Positions 23,087-34,151 of a stretch of DNA of 64,000 nucleotides are shown here, one piece after another (within the stretch, counting starts at the first letter, position 1; each line of letters starts with the position of its first letter). Source of the DNA: Zygaena filipendulae. Lineage: Eukaryota; Arthropoda; Insecta; Lepidoptera; Zygaenidae. Under the pieces are notes generated by a model, which was not told the DNA's origin, ran no database searches, and saw only the letters and a program-made list of their open reading frames with translations. A program made the translations under genes and the position numbers. Location of the stretch: positions 8,702,501-8,766,500 of the forward strand of contig OU015669.1 of NCBI GenBank assembly GCA_907165275.2, written 5' to 3'.

Positions 23087-23106
23087 TACGTCTACCGGTA
23101 GACGTA
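23087..23106. repeat. 20-bp perfect dyad
   Basis: TACGTCTACCGGTAGACGTA is a perfect palindrome with no spacer. It lies just upstream of a TATAAAA-like sequence (23110-23116). It could be a dimeric protein-binding site or chance. Confidence 0.5.
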
Positions 23107-23220
23107 CATATAAAAAGTGCACGCACATTACACCCGCCATCGAGATTGTAATGTTGATCGGTGTTTATTATTATATTTGCTATAACTCCGAGGGAAACGT
23201 AGACGCTTTTCTCTATTAGA

Positions 23221-23420
23221 TGATTTTATTTATTTATTTATTTATTCTTTATTGCACAATGTGTACAAATGGCGAACTTAATGCCTTGCGGCATTCTCTA
23301 CCAGTTAACCATTGGATAGACAGAGAGATATAGAAGATGGGGTGTGCAAACAAAACAATAATTAATATACACTAATAATTAGTAACTAAAACATAAAGAT
23401 GCAATTTACTCACAATACAT
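23221..23420 (-). repeat. LINE 3' end, (AAAT)n tailed
   Basis: On the minus strand: GGTAGAGAATGCCGCAAGGC, ATTAAGTTCGCCATTTGTAC, then TTGTGCAATAAAGAATAAAT with repeated AAAT. I recognise this as a common lepidopteran non-LTR 3' UTR. The left (5') boundary is uncertain and no coding part remains. Confidence 0.65.
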
Positions 23421-24514
23421 ACTAAAACACTGCATGCATATCCTACACATACCGACAAAATAAAATACATACACACATTGTTACATATAGTAGATTAGTG
23501 ATAGATGAAATAATACAGCATGTAAGATGGTATAATCATATTTGAAGATTAAAAGGCGGAGTCACTGTGGAAACATACCTAGTTCCCGAAGTCATAAACT
23601 AAAGAAGAACAAGAAGATTATGTACTGTGTCATGTACATTGTATAGTATCAAAATACTTACTGCACAATTACCTACCATACTTTGACACTGGTATTTAAC
23701 CTGTAAAGTAAAAATAATTAAAAAAAATACTACTGACTACTTGTATTTACTATTCCCGCATCCAAATAATCCTACTACATGACGTGTTTAACTATTTGAG
23801 CAGCCATTTGTCGACAAAAAAAATAAAACATACAAATTAAATTTCAGTAACATTGTTAGTTTGTTCATCGAACCCAACACAAACTTTAACTAAGCTGTCG
23901 AAAAGCCCAAGATTTGGTGGGTCGTCGAACACAAAACAAAGTTACTGACGGTAACTGAACCGTCAGAAAGAACTAACTCCGAAACGTGAATTGTCACAAC
24001 GTCATTGCGCAAGATAAGCTGGCGATATTAGAAATAACCTCACTGAGAAATTGAACCTAGCTAGCTTCTGTTGGAAAACTCCCATGATACAAAACACTAC
24101 GCTGGAAGAGATTAGAAAATAAATTTCTATAAAAACGAGCCTAGGTATCTACCTAGGCGAGTACTAATGTTTCACATAGAGTTTACAAGAGTTTAACACA
24201 GAAAGATGAACTCAGATATGCTTAATTTTAATTAAGACCAGATTGTCTATGTAAGAAAACCTTTAATTATTAATATCAAATACATCCAGTATTTTGTTTT
24301 ATTAATTTATTACGTACTAGTTGGACTCGGTTTCACTTACGTTCATTTTCCGTGGAAGTCCATAAAAAGTAGCCTATGTATTTCAAGACCACTGTATTTT
24401 CCTTCCCCTCATCTGTTGACCCCATTTCAAGAGCGCGACAAAAAAAAACTCATCTATGAATCGCGTTCCTGGAGATAGACCGCGTTTCGATTTATATTTT
24501 AGGGTGAAAGAATT
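23421..24514. other. Unassigned stretch
   Basis: No frames or termini of note. ACTAGTTGGACTCGGTTTCA near 24317 is a decayed minus-strand Helitron end. Confidence 0.45.
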
Positions 24515-24792
24515 TTCAAAATTGGTCAAAATCATAGATAGCCCGAAGAATAGAAAACCTCAAGTGTCAGTGGGCAGGGCACATCGTTCGAAGAACTGAC
24601 AGCCGATTGAGCAGGAAACTTCTTGAGTGGCGACCACGAACTGAAACGCAGCGTGGGTAGGCCCTCCACAAGGTGGACCTTAGTGAGGGTCGCAGGATGC
24701 CATTGGATTCGGGAAGCGCAGGACCGGTCGTCTCGGTTATCCCTGGGCGAGGCCTATGTCCTACTGTGGACGTGTTTTCTCTGGTATGTATG
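24515..24792 (+). pseudogene. RTE-like reverse transcriptase, C-terminal remnant
   Basis: Conceptual reading gives IARRIENLKCQWAGHIVRRT, then LLEWRPRTE, and after a frameshift near 24655, VGRPSTRWT..LVRVAGCHW, IREAQDRSSRLSLGEAYV. This is the conserved tail of the endonuclease/reverse transcriptase of lepidopteran RTE-type non-LTR elements. A stop (about 24535) and the frameshift make it dead. The frame that opens at 24673 on the same strand is a shadow of it. Another remnant of the same tail is at 40775. Confidence 0.8.
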
Positions 24793-26590
24793 ACGACAGA
24801 TAGCCGAAGTAATTTCTATGTGTTTATGCTTTCTATTGTCTTTAGATCTGTGAAAACATTAGCATAACTACGTCAGGGTCGGATTAGTATCTCGCAGATC
24901 TATGTCGAAGCCCGAGGCGTCCCGTTTGCATAGGAAACGTGAGTTTGTGTTAATAAGGCACGATTATCCATGGTAACTATACACTGTAGAGACAGTATTA
25001 GGTTTGGATGCTTGGAGAGGTTTATTAGAGTAATACCATGTATTGATGTAATCTCTCTGAAGGTATAATAGGAATAATATTACATACTGGTGGTTGCCCT
25101 CTGCCACTCGGGTGGGTTTTGAAAATACACTCCATCCTCATTTCACCTTATTTATGAAACCGTTTCTATTAAAGAAAATCTTATATTTCAAAGCAACCTG
25201 TAAGAGGAGCCATTTTAAAAACTATTTTTAATTTCGTATCGTAATTTTTCCCCGTGATTCGTGTACAAACACAAATTGTCAAAATTTTTAAAAAATGGTA
25301 TGTTATATTTTTATTCTGAACTAAATTTAAGTGTGGCTATGGTGGCTACCTATATTTTTGAAGTCAATTACAATTGACAGCATCCGTAAAAACTATCCAT
25401 TTGGTGCTCTGTGGAGATAAAGTTAAAATTACTTAACTAAAATTACTTATGATAAAGGATCTAAGATCATTCCAATTTGATATATACAAAGCGTGATTCA
25501 GAGATTAACTATATATATATAGTTACTTATATGACTTTTGAATTTACAATCCACACATCGCACCTACTCGAGTGTTCACAAATTATCGTGTTTCAAATAC
25601 AATTTCCCACGTATTAAGAGACACGTGTTTAATACTTCGATGGTCCTCCAAGAGGGTAGGGTGTGTCCTCAACAAATATTGTCTTTGAGGACACCCTATT
25701 CGAATGCGGACTTGACTATTTAAGGGTTGTGAATTTGGTGACAACAATAAACTTTCTGTAGCCTATTGTTTCTGGTTCTAGAGAGTTTGGTTTGAATAAT
25801 ATTGTTATTTAGATCCAGGAAGACACAGCATGCAAAAGTTGTGAATGTAAATTTCTTTTTATTATACCTATATTTCAATCAGCAATAACCAGTTATACAT
25901 TGAAATATATACATACTAAAAATTAAAAAGAGACGATAAAATGAGAGCAATAAAACAAAGAAAGATGACGGGCTATCTGTTGTTGAAGAAGTTAAACACC
26001 AATCCTAGTTCCTTTGTTTTTATAATCGCATTTTTTTCACGAAAGAAGAAGAAGAAAGAAGAGATATAGATTAACTTAAAATCAAAACCTTATCTAAATA
26101 CGAAAAATCCGAATCGTTCAAATAATTTGTGTTTCTCCCATCAAGGTAAAAGAGATGATACCCAAATGATTACCGCGGGTCAGCTAGTTCCATAAGATAT
26201 TTAAATAAAAAAAAAACCGCTTTATTTCCAGCCTAAAATAACCTAACAGATTTTCTACACCCAAACACAGATTTCACGTCATTACATACGAAATACAAAA
26301 TAATAATGACTCGTAAGTCCCACAACAATGCGCACTTGTGCCGAAAGAATCCCTTGTTAACCGTACAATATCGCGTCCTGGACAATGCGATACCAATAAT
26401 CTCGCCTCCCCATTAATTATAATTGACATATTTCGTACTTCACCAGCAATTTGTCGAACATCATTGAACGGTCACGTGGCGTGTCCAAGTAATGTTTGTT
26501 TTGATGTCCAAGCACCAAACGTGCGCGCTTGAGGGTTTATGATTTCATAGTAGAAGAGGTCTTTTTCTCTGTACTTTAGTGACTGACTAT
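24793..26590. other. Unassigned stretch
   Basis: A weak dyad around 25645-25693 pairs AGGGTGTGTCCTCAA with TTGAGGACACCCT. A Helitron 3' stub (ATTACCGCGGGTCAGCTAGT) lies near 26170-26189. No gene seen. Confidence 0.45.
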
Positions 26591-26685
26591 ACAATTAATA
26601 TAAATAAATAAATAAATAAATAAATAGAATCGGCGCTCGGCAAATCGAAAATCGAAAGATCCCGGGTTTCGTTCTCAGTGTGTTT

Positions 26686-26914
26686 CCTGTATTCATCACA
26701 CCAGACCATAACACGCCGCGTTAAGATAAGACGCCGCAAAAACTGTCTTTTCCTCGTTATCAAGAAGTTTAACTCCAAAAAAATACTTACAACGTATTTT
26801 ATGGCATAAAGAATAATAATTTCTAATATTTTGGCATCTAGAACATTTGACAAGGCGTTTTTGGGACGCGCGTTATGGGCAAGGAATATTGCTGGTCATA
26901 GTGAATAAGGGCCC
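26686..26914. mobile_element. MITE-B copy 1 (GGGCCC termini)
   Basis: Shares ACCATAACACGCCGCGTTAA, GGCATAAAGAATAATAATTT and GCGCGTTATGGGCAAG with the copies at 45521 and 51153. The right end reads CATAGTGAATAAGGGCCC and the left end is decayed. A 56-bp stretch upstream contains CCCGGGTTTCGTTCTC, a possible tRNA B-box remnant. Confidence 0.75.
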
Positions 26915-27139
26915 AGGTCTACTTGATTGGATAGTTGTGTGATAAATTCGAGGAAAGTGATTAATTTCCACATTAGCTTTGCTACGATACTGGTCGACTC
27001 TACAAATGATAATAATATGTACACCGATATCCATTGTTTACTTTTTGAGTCATGATTCGAAGTTAATCATAAATAGCTTTACGCTTGATATTTATTTCAT
27101 ATGGTAAGACTAGAATTAATACTTTTGGCAGGCGTGTTA

Positions 27140-27330
27140 TCTTAATATATATAAATCACGTGTCACGTTGTTTGTCCGCGATGGACTCCGGAACTACTGA
27201 ATCGATCATAATGAAATTTGGTCACTATGTTGTTTAATTTAGCCCAACTTAAAAGATAGGATAGTTTTTATCCCGGAATTCCCGTAGGAACTCCGCAATT
27301 ACCGCGGGTGAAACCGCGGGGGACAGCTAG
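27140..27330 (+). mobile_element. Non-autonomous Helitron (H4)
   Basis: TCTTAATATATATAAATCAC to GGGTGAAACCGCGGGGGACA and CTAG, lying between host A and T. It is a single, clean copy of the subfamily found in tandem at 13659-14248 and gives the best view of its true termini. Confidence 0.85.
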
Positions 27331-27511
27331 TACTAAAGTATATATTTTAAACTTATACTTATCATGTATCTGTGTTACTATATTGTTTCCTACTTCACCG
27401 CGCCACACGCTAAGACACTCGTGGCACTGCTGGCGCTAACTGAAAACCAGCGCTGAGGGTTCTTATCCTCGGTACATGCTGAGTCAGCTGCTATTTGACT
27501 AATTTTGTTTT

Positions 27512-27776
27512 TTAGTCCGTCTTGTAGATTAATAAAAAAATTTTGGACACGTATTTTTTCTTTATTTACGTAATCAAAAAATAACAGAGATACATTGAGT
27601 TGGAATTTCGCGTGACGTCACTAACTAGTGCAGTTTGTATGGCGGCTTGTAGCGGTAAGTGACGTCACGAGCCCCCACCCTAAACTTTAATGCCCTTTAT
27701 CTCTGTGTATTTTCAGTTATTTGAAAAATAAAAAAATACATATCTAATGTTTTTTTATTTTCTAACCGACGGACTA
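27512..27776. mobile_element. MITE-C copy 1
   Basis: Inverted ends TTAGTCCGTC..GACGGACTAA. The interior holds two CRE-like TGACGTCA sites around GTTTGTATGGCGGCTTGTAG. The copies at 41051 and 48502 share these. Similarity with the 41051 copy runs slightly past both ends, so the exact boundary and target duplication remain open. Confidence 0.75.
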
Positions 27777-27795
27777 ATTACAATTTAATAATTTG

Positions 27796-27897
27796 TAATG
27801 ATTTTGTGTTTTCATTGATTTTTTTTTTTGTAAATCTTTTAATTGTTGAGTATGTTTGTTGCCCAATAAAAAAATTTCTCTTCTATTCTATCTATTA
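27796..27897 (+). repeat. Retroposon 3' end
   Basis: GTTGCCCAATAAA (AATAAA at 27865-27870) followed by a run of A and a short TCTATTC-type tail, like tails at 48.28 and 54.79 kb on the other strand. Confidence 0.45.
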
Positions 27898-28365
27898 AAA
27901 CATATTTAATGACCAATATCCCCATTAAAAAAATGGTAATTACCTAATTTGGGGTCGTAGTGCAAAGCATTTGAAAAAAAAAAACTTCCGATAGTATCTA
28001 TTGCATTAGCCTATTAGAAAATTAACCGATATAATTCCCACGTACAAATTCGTTTATCACCCTCCATTGCGCTAATTTCGTAACATTCACTTGACTGCGG
28101 CAATGAATGGTGCGCCACGCGATCGCTCCGGGCGATTTCGTGCCCGAAACGACAGAAAAAAGTGTAACAATAACGTTAATGTTTAAAAAGTGCTTAATGA
28201 ATAAAACATTACAAATATTCCGGTTCGGAGGGCTCGATAAATTGTTATGTTGATGTTGTGTTTAAGAGTTTGTTTGTCTTCGATAATGTGAATTGTGTTC
28301 ACATTACACACGGGAGGTCGGTTCATGTGGGATGTGGCTTCGGGCGATGAATCTGTACATAGGAG

Positions 28366-28601
28366 ACTCGCTGTGCCCCACGGTTTCACATGCGCGAGTT
28401 TCGGATTCCCGCAGGAACAATTTTTATCTAAATAAAAATAAAAGTGCCTAAGTTACTCCTTATAACATTAGCGACCTGCCAGCGAAAGTTCCGTTAAAAT
28501 CAGTCCAGCCGTATATATCATACTTTCATATGCATTTATTGAAAAAAAAATTTGGAATTACAAACAGACACTTAAATTTTATTTATATGTAATGTATAGA
28601 T
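28366..28601 (-). mobile_element. Non-autonomous Helitron (H2)
   Basis: The 3' end pairs ACTCGCTGTGCCCCACGGTT (plus orientation). The other end has ATTACAAACAGACACTTAAA and TTTTATTTATATGTAATG, diagnostic of H2. The hairpin has several substitutions, so it is an older copy. Confidence 0.7.
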
Positions 28602-28655
28602 TTGAGGGAACACAAATCGTTGACGATACAAATAACTCTTTCTTCTCAATACTCC

Positions 28656-28735
28656 TTTTATTTTTTCTGTCTCTTATTTTGTACCTTTTAAATGGGGACC
28701 AATAAACTTCTTTTCTTTCTTCCTTTCTTCTTCAA
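28656..28735 (+). repeat. Retroposon 3' end with CTTT-type tail
   Basis: Same unit as at 14713, with GGGGACCAATAAACTTC and an impure CTTT/CTTC tail. Confidence 0.6.
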
Positions 28736-28740
28736 TAGTT

Positions 28741-28945
28741 GGTTAAGGCTGTGTAGCAGGACTAAAGGAACTGACACCGCTTGTAGTATAACAAAGGACC
28801 TGTCGTGACTGCTACGCCGGGGTCGTGGGTTCGATCCTCACATCATAGTTAACATTTAGGTAAAACTTTAGTGTTTATTCCGAGTCTGGGTTGTTTAATA
28901 TGAATTATAAATATCTATTTACATATAAAAATATATTAGATAGGT
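28741..28945 (+). mobile_element. Decayed tRNA-derived SINE
   Basis: GTGGGTTCGATCCTCACATC contains a Pol III B-box (GGTTCGATCC). The downstream CCGAGTCTGGGTTGTTTAAT and TATAAATATC phrases correspond to the SINE body at 43680-43951. No good A-box is left, so it is unlikely to be transcribed. Confidence 0.55.
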
Positions 28946-29243
28946 ACTAGCTGTTCCCCGCGGTTTTATTCGCGTCAACTTCGCAGTTCCTGCGAGAATG
29001 CCGCGATAAAAAGAATCGTACCCATATCCTTTTCTGTATCCCTGACGACGTGTAGTGTGTAAAATTTGATGAAGTTTACCCCGCGTTAATATCGGAGTTC
29101 CCGCGGGAATCCCGGGATAAAAAGTACCCTACATCCTTTTCTGTACCCCTGACAATGCGTATATAAAATTTTATGATGATCGGTTTAGCCGTTAAGACGT
29201 GAAAGCGTAACAAACAAATAAACTAACTTTCACATTTATAATA
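28946..29243 (-). mobile_element. Composite Helitron with two 3' modules
   Basis: The minus-strand copy has two successive blocks of the 3' core (around 28947-29060 and 29075-29240, in plus coordinates), each with the GGGATAAAAAG..CCTTTTCTGTA..CCTGAC order. It resembles a tandem or a Helitron captured at the end of another. Confidence 0.7.
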
Positions 29244-29329
29244 GGTAGTTACTAAGGGTAAGTAAATATAAAGCTCTGCTTAGTTTGGAACTGGGGCCGT
29301 TACGTGTGATTATGTCTGACACTGAGAAT

Positions 29330-29648
29330 TATCCTTACTATTATGAATGCAAGTGCGCGAGTTTATATTTTGTATGTTACGCTTTTAGGCCTTAACTACA
29401 CAACGCCTTAATTGCACACACGTTGTTGTTCCCAAATTTTGCAGACACGTCATTCCCTGCGCTTTCACTCGCGTTAGTTTCAGAGTTCCCGCGGGAATTC
29501 CGGGCGAAAAGGACTCTTTGTTCTTCTTTTTACTCCTGATAATGTGTATGGAAATGATGATCTCGGTTGATTAGTTAAACCAACAAATACCAACAAATCG
29601 ACACAAACAAACAAATAAGCAAATTAACTTTATAATAGTAAGGATTTA
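29330..29648. repeat. Facing Helitron pieces
   Basis: A plus-strand 5' part (TATCCTTACTATTATGAATG, TTACGCTTTTAGGCCTTAAC) runs into a minus-strand 3' part (CCCTGCGCTTTCACTCGCGT) that ends TTTATAATAGTAAGGA at 29645. Two decayed copies meet at about 29450. Confidence 0.6.
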
Positions 29649-30235
29649 GGGATATCATCACAATATCATCAAAAACAAAATAACACAGCTCACTGTGCAA
29701 AAATAAATAAAACGACAACAAATGAATATATTCAACGCCCGAAATTCTCTTCGTAACTCAAACCTTCCATTACAATTCACTGCGAACCTTTTCACATGAA
29801 ATGCGTACAACACAGCAGCCTTAGGGCACGCTCATACAGGACGGGGGCAAATAATTGTAGTTTATTATTACAATAAGAAAGCTCGGCCGTCCCGCAGTGC
29901 GTCCTCCTGCGGTTATAGCTTCTATGTGATCGATAATTATGTTTGATGCAATATTGTCCCGTCCTTTGTTAGATATACGCAAGTAATTGATTAGAGTATC
30001 ATAATATAAAGGTAAAAATCTATCACTATTTGAGCATGGAAATAGGATTTATTTTTAAAATTTAGATTAGTATCTCTCAGTGTTTTAAAAAATTGTAAGA
30101 AAATGTTTGGTTTTGTCTAAATTTATTTAATATGGTATAAGTAAAAAGAATACATAGTTTTTATCAGTTGGATAGAATGGAATCGTTGAACAGTTAATTA
30201 ATAAAAATAAAATAAAATTATTGTTATTAAAAACT

Positions 30236-30405
30236 AACCGTACCCCGCCGTTTCACCCGCGTGAGTTTCGAAATTTCCACAGGATCCTTCCCTGAACTTC
30301 CATAAACATTTCAAGATCAAAATTAGCTAAATCAATCCAGCCATTCTCGAGTTTTAGCGAGACAAACGAACAGCAATTCATTTTTATATATAAAAAGATA
30401 TTGGA
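30236..30405 (-). mobile_element. Non-autonomous Helitron (H3)
   Basis: ACCCCGCCGTTTCACCCGCG on the left; TCTCGAGTTTTAGCGAGACA and TTTTTATATATAAAAAGAT on the right (plus orientation). The reverse complement of the 10210 subfamily. The terminal CTAG is degraded to CGGT. Confidence 0.7.
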
Positions 30406-30544
30406 TGCTCAACATATTAACACAAAGTTACAAGTTAGTCCACACCAATCCACGCGTTGCATAACCAAAACAAATAAACAGCTTAGTCCATCTAAAAAAT
30501 AATAGAAAACAAAATACAAAAAAAAACCCACCAAAACTTACTAC

Positions 30545-30760
30545 AGAAGACACCCTGCATAGAAAAGCGTGCGCGCTGCGACAACAAAAGGTATGGAGGG
30601 TCCGCAACACGGACAATACGCGGAGTGAGGAGGCAGGGGCGTGTTGCGGCGCAGGGGGGGACAGAGGACGTCAGGTCACGTGACCGACACGTGATCGCGA
30701 GCGTGATGGGCACCGTAAAATTGATGCGCTGGTGGACTGCGATCAGTGTGGAGAGGCCTT
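30545..30760. promoter_or_regulatory. CpG-rich segment with paired E-boxes
   Basis: Unusually GC- and CpG-rich for this window, with GCGTGCGCGCTGCGAC and GGGCGTGTTGCGGCGC. GTCACGTGAC (30675-30684) matches the palindromic bHLH-Zip (USF/Mitf/TFEB-type) site exactly. A second CACGTG begins 11 bp further on (30688), about one helical turn away. I saw no repeat family over it. It could be a promoter or enhancer; no downstream exon is visible. Confidence 0.3.
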
Positions 30761-31795
30761 TAGAACTTTTCTATTTGATCGTTTTTCTTTTTAATTTTTA
30801 TAAGACAACTGACTAATAATATTTATATTTAGTAAATTATTACTCACTAAATAGGTAACTAAAATTCATTAGTATGTTTTTCTTTGTTTGGCGATAATAA
30901 TTTCCTAATATCTTTCTGCTTTTATACTAGAGGAGTAATTTTGCTAGTTTATTATTTGGTGTTATTATCTAATGTAATAATGTAAAACAGAAAATATTAA
31001 AAATAACATAAAATACGAGTATAATAAATAATACGTACATAAATTACTATGTACGTACCTAATGCTTATTAAAAAAATAAAGAACATCACGTCTCTATAG
31101 ATTTCACTATTCACACATCAACATCTTCCATTAAGTACGTTTGATTCGATTCTGATTTTGTCAAAGCCATCGTAAAACAGTAGAAGCGTCGTGCAATTGT
31201 TTTTATACAATCTACTCCGAGCGCTCTCCTCTTTATACAGTCATTTAGACATGGTGTGTGCAGTGTGCGCTCAGCTTTATTCGGTTTGATTTGCGAATGA
31301 CACTTTTTTGTGTGTTTGTTGTGTGTTATTTTTTAACATGTTTTGTTATAATATTGTCGAGTTATCTGTTCCTTTAGTACGAGCGTGTCATAGTTTTGAT
31401 TGTCTGTCAAATTTACATCATAATGATTTTGACGGGAGCTTTTTTGACAACGCGTGAGAATGTTTTCGTTTCATTTTGGTTCGGGTGATGTTCTTTGATC
31501 GGATTCTAATGGGTGTAGTTTAGGATATCTTGTTTCAAACTATACAATAGACTTAGTAGTGGATGCTTTTAATATAATGATAATATATGAATTTCATAAC
31601 ATCAGTTGGTAACAGTGAATGTGGTAAAATAAAATAAAATCATTTTGACATTTTTAGGCGAGACTCGATATGCTTGCCTGGAAGATATTCCTTATAAGCC
31701 ATAATGCGGTCCTTTCTTGTCAGATATATTTAAATACTTTTGGATTTTATTTCTTAGTAACGAATATTAGATTTTATTTCAGACGTATCAATTTA
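30761..31795. other. Unassigned stretch
   Basis: AT-rich, no frames or termini. GTAAAATAAAATAAAATC near 31623 is simple repeat. Confidence 0.5.
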
Positions 31796-31985
31796 CCTAT
31801 ACTATAATATTATAAAGAGAAAATCCTAGATTTTTGTATGTTTGTTTGTAATAAATTAATTTAAAAACTACTTAGTCGATTTAAAAAATTCTTTCATTTA
31901 AGCTACCTGCAGTGTTCCTGAGTGACATATTATATTTTTTTGTTTTTATTTCGAAATTTTAATGAAAATTCCGGAATTATTGCGA
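31796..31985 (+). repeat. Degraded Helitron fragment
   Basis: CTATACTATAATATTATAAA, followed by TTTGTATGTTTGTTTGTAAT and AGCTACCTGCAGTGTTCCTG. The GC-rich hairpin end is reduced to ATTATTGCGAGAAA. The copy is old. Confidence 0.4.
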
Positions 31986-32572
31986 GAAAAAATACTTATT
32001 TTTTATCGCAAATAGAAAATACTGTATAATAAATTTAATAAAAAAGTGATGCTATCTTTCACTCCAATCAATCTCACACACGATCTCTCTCACTATTCGG
32101 CTAAACTCATTAAACCCACCACGCATCGACTGTTCTAAACGTGTCCCCCCTTTCGATCCAATAATTACATACGTTTTAACCGATAACCACCCTTTCAATA
32201 TTTGAATATGGTTTCATTTCAATTGCCATACTGCGAGTTCTTGGTGCTTCAGAAAAAATTAAGTTCAAGTGAAATTCAACTTTATTTTTTTATGTCGAAA
32301 TTTCTTAATCGTTTACCAACTAATGTGAGACAAGGATGAATATGCTTTGACTGGTGATTGGGTTTTTTTTTAAATGAATTTTTGTTCTTAAAAGCGTAAC
32401 TTTATTTGTAGCATTGTCACTGCCACTTAAAAGGCCACATGTCGCCTCGAGGGCTATTTGATTTTTATATTGTTTAAATAAACTTTAATTAAATTTTATT
32501 TCTATTCTTAGTGTCGCAAATTGTCGGAGTCATGTTGCTATGATCTTGAATTGGCACGTGACTGTCTCCTAT

Positions 32573-34151
32573 TAGTAGAGCGGCGGAGACCAGATTTTGT
32601 AAAATCTCGTCGGTATCTCTTATGTATACCTACAACAGGTATGGATGTGTTCAGGGCGTTGTGTAGATTACGAAACTGCTTGTTGTAATGTTTTTTAGTG
32701 GTGGAGGGGATAGCAGTGACGTCATAAACATGGCCGCCAACGGTTTTTGTTTTTGTTAATTACATCGCACCTATTAGGTCTATTTGCTTGTGTGTGGTGT
32801 CATTTGAAAGCTTATTAAATGTTCTTTAATTTATTTCCCGACATCTAAAGCGTATCTATTATATTTAAAAAAATATTTGACAAAATATGATTTTTTTTAA
32901 GTGATTTCAAAAATATTCTCTTTTTACTGAGAAACCGCTACACTTACGGTAAATTTGTTTAATATAAAAATTAAGTAGAATTTTATCACCTATTTAAAAA
33001 TGCCAGTTTTGTTAAAATAGGACTTAAAACAACTGAGATATGTCTCATTTTGTGGCGCAAGGAGCAAGGTTTTGTATCGTAATCTTATAGAACTGCTGTG
33101 CGTTTGTCGCGCTAAAACTCGTAAATGGCTCGACCGACGTGAATATTTCTTTTTTTATTGGGTTTTTAACTACCAGGAAAAGGTTTGTAAAAGAAAATTG
33201 GGAGTTCCTGCGGGAATTCCGAATCTGAAACCGTGGGGCACAGCTAGTTACGTCACATAAATATTACTAATTCATGCTGTTAACCAGAAGTGCTTTCTTC
33301 ATAGTACTGCCTTAAATAAATTATAAATTGTAGTTGCAATTGTGCTGTGTTAATAGTGAACAATCAAAACAATAAGTACTGTTATAAAATAATAGCTGTC
33401 CCACGTGGTCACACTGCACCCGCGAGAATTCCGAAATTCCCGCGGAATTGTTTCATACAAATTTTGCAACCCCTTTTAGTCCCCTTAGGGTTCAAATTTT
33501 TAAAAATCCTTTGTTATCGAATGCCTATGTCGTAAAAAGAACACACCTTCCAAGTTTCAGGTCTCTACTATCAGCGGTTCAGGCTTTGCGTTGATCCGTC
33601 AGTCAATCATTTAGGACATGGCAGGCATTTTATATAATATTTGTTAGTATCAGGCAATTATGATAATAGGGTTAAAATAAGCTAAAATTCATTATTTAAC
33701 TATCTCGAACACAAAAATTGTATTGATTGAAACAAATCTCATCTCCAAAAGGACTTGCAAACATTCCTGTTCCTTCCTGACATACAGCCGCATTTTGCTG
33801 TACGACAACCAGCACTAATTACTGTTTTCACCGACATCCCATACGTTTACGGGATCCCCTAAGCGTTGTTTTGTGACCATTAGAAGATTGTTTCTGTTTC
33901 TTCACTAACTTTACTAACTTTTGCCGCTTGATCGGAAATATGTTATGAAAGAAATTCATTAAGATTTAATTTATTGACCGAAAAATATAAAGATATTCGT
34001 AACATTACTATCGTTAACATACGATAATTTGTGCCTCGTGATCGTACACATTTATGACAAAAACTAACTAGAAGATATGTCTAAATAGTCATAATCCTGA
34101 TAAATAATGGTTAACTGATAATTTTACGCCCCTGGTACTCTGGTTGATATA
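32573..34151. mobile_element. Large TIR element, outer copy, left half
   Basis: Begins TAGTAGAGCGGCG, preceded by the 3-bp duplication TAT (32570-32572). The first about 739 bp (to 33311) is the long terminal inverted repeat. It contains GACGTCATAAACATGGCCGC and, near its inner edge, an H3 Helitron end (to 33248). The remainder (to 34151) is left-internal sequence with another Helitron-like piece at about 33390-33520. It stops at GGTTGATATA, where the inner copy was inserted. Small frames inside (62 aa at 33072 and at 33347) show no domain, so the element is non-autonomous as seen. Confidence 0.9.
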
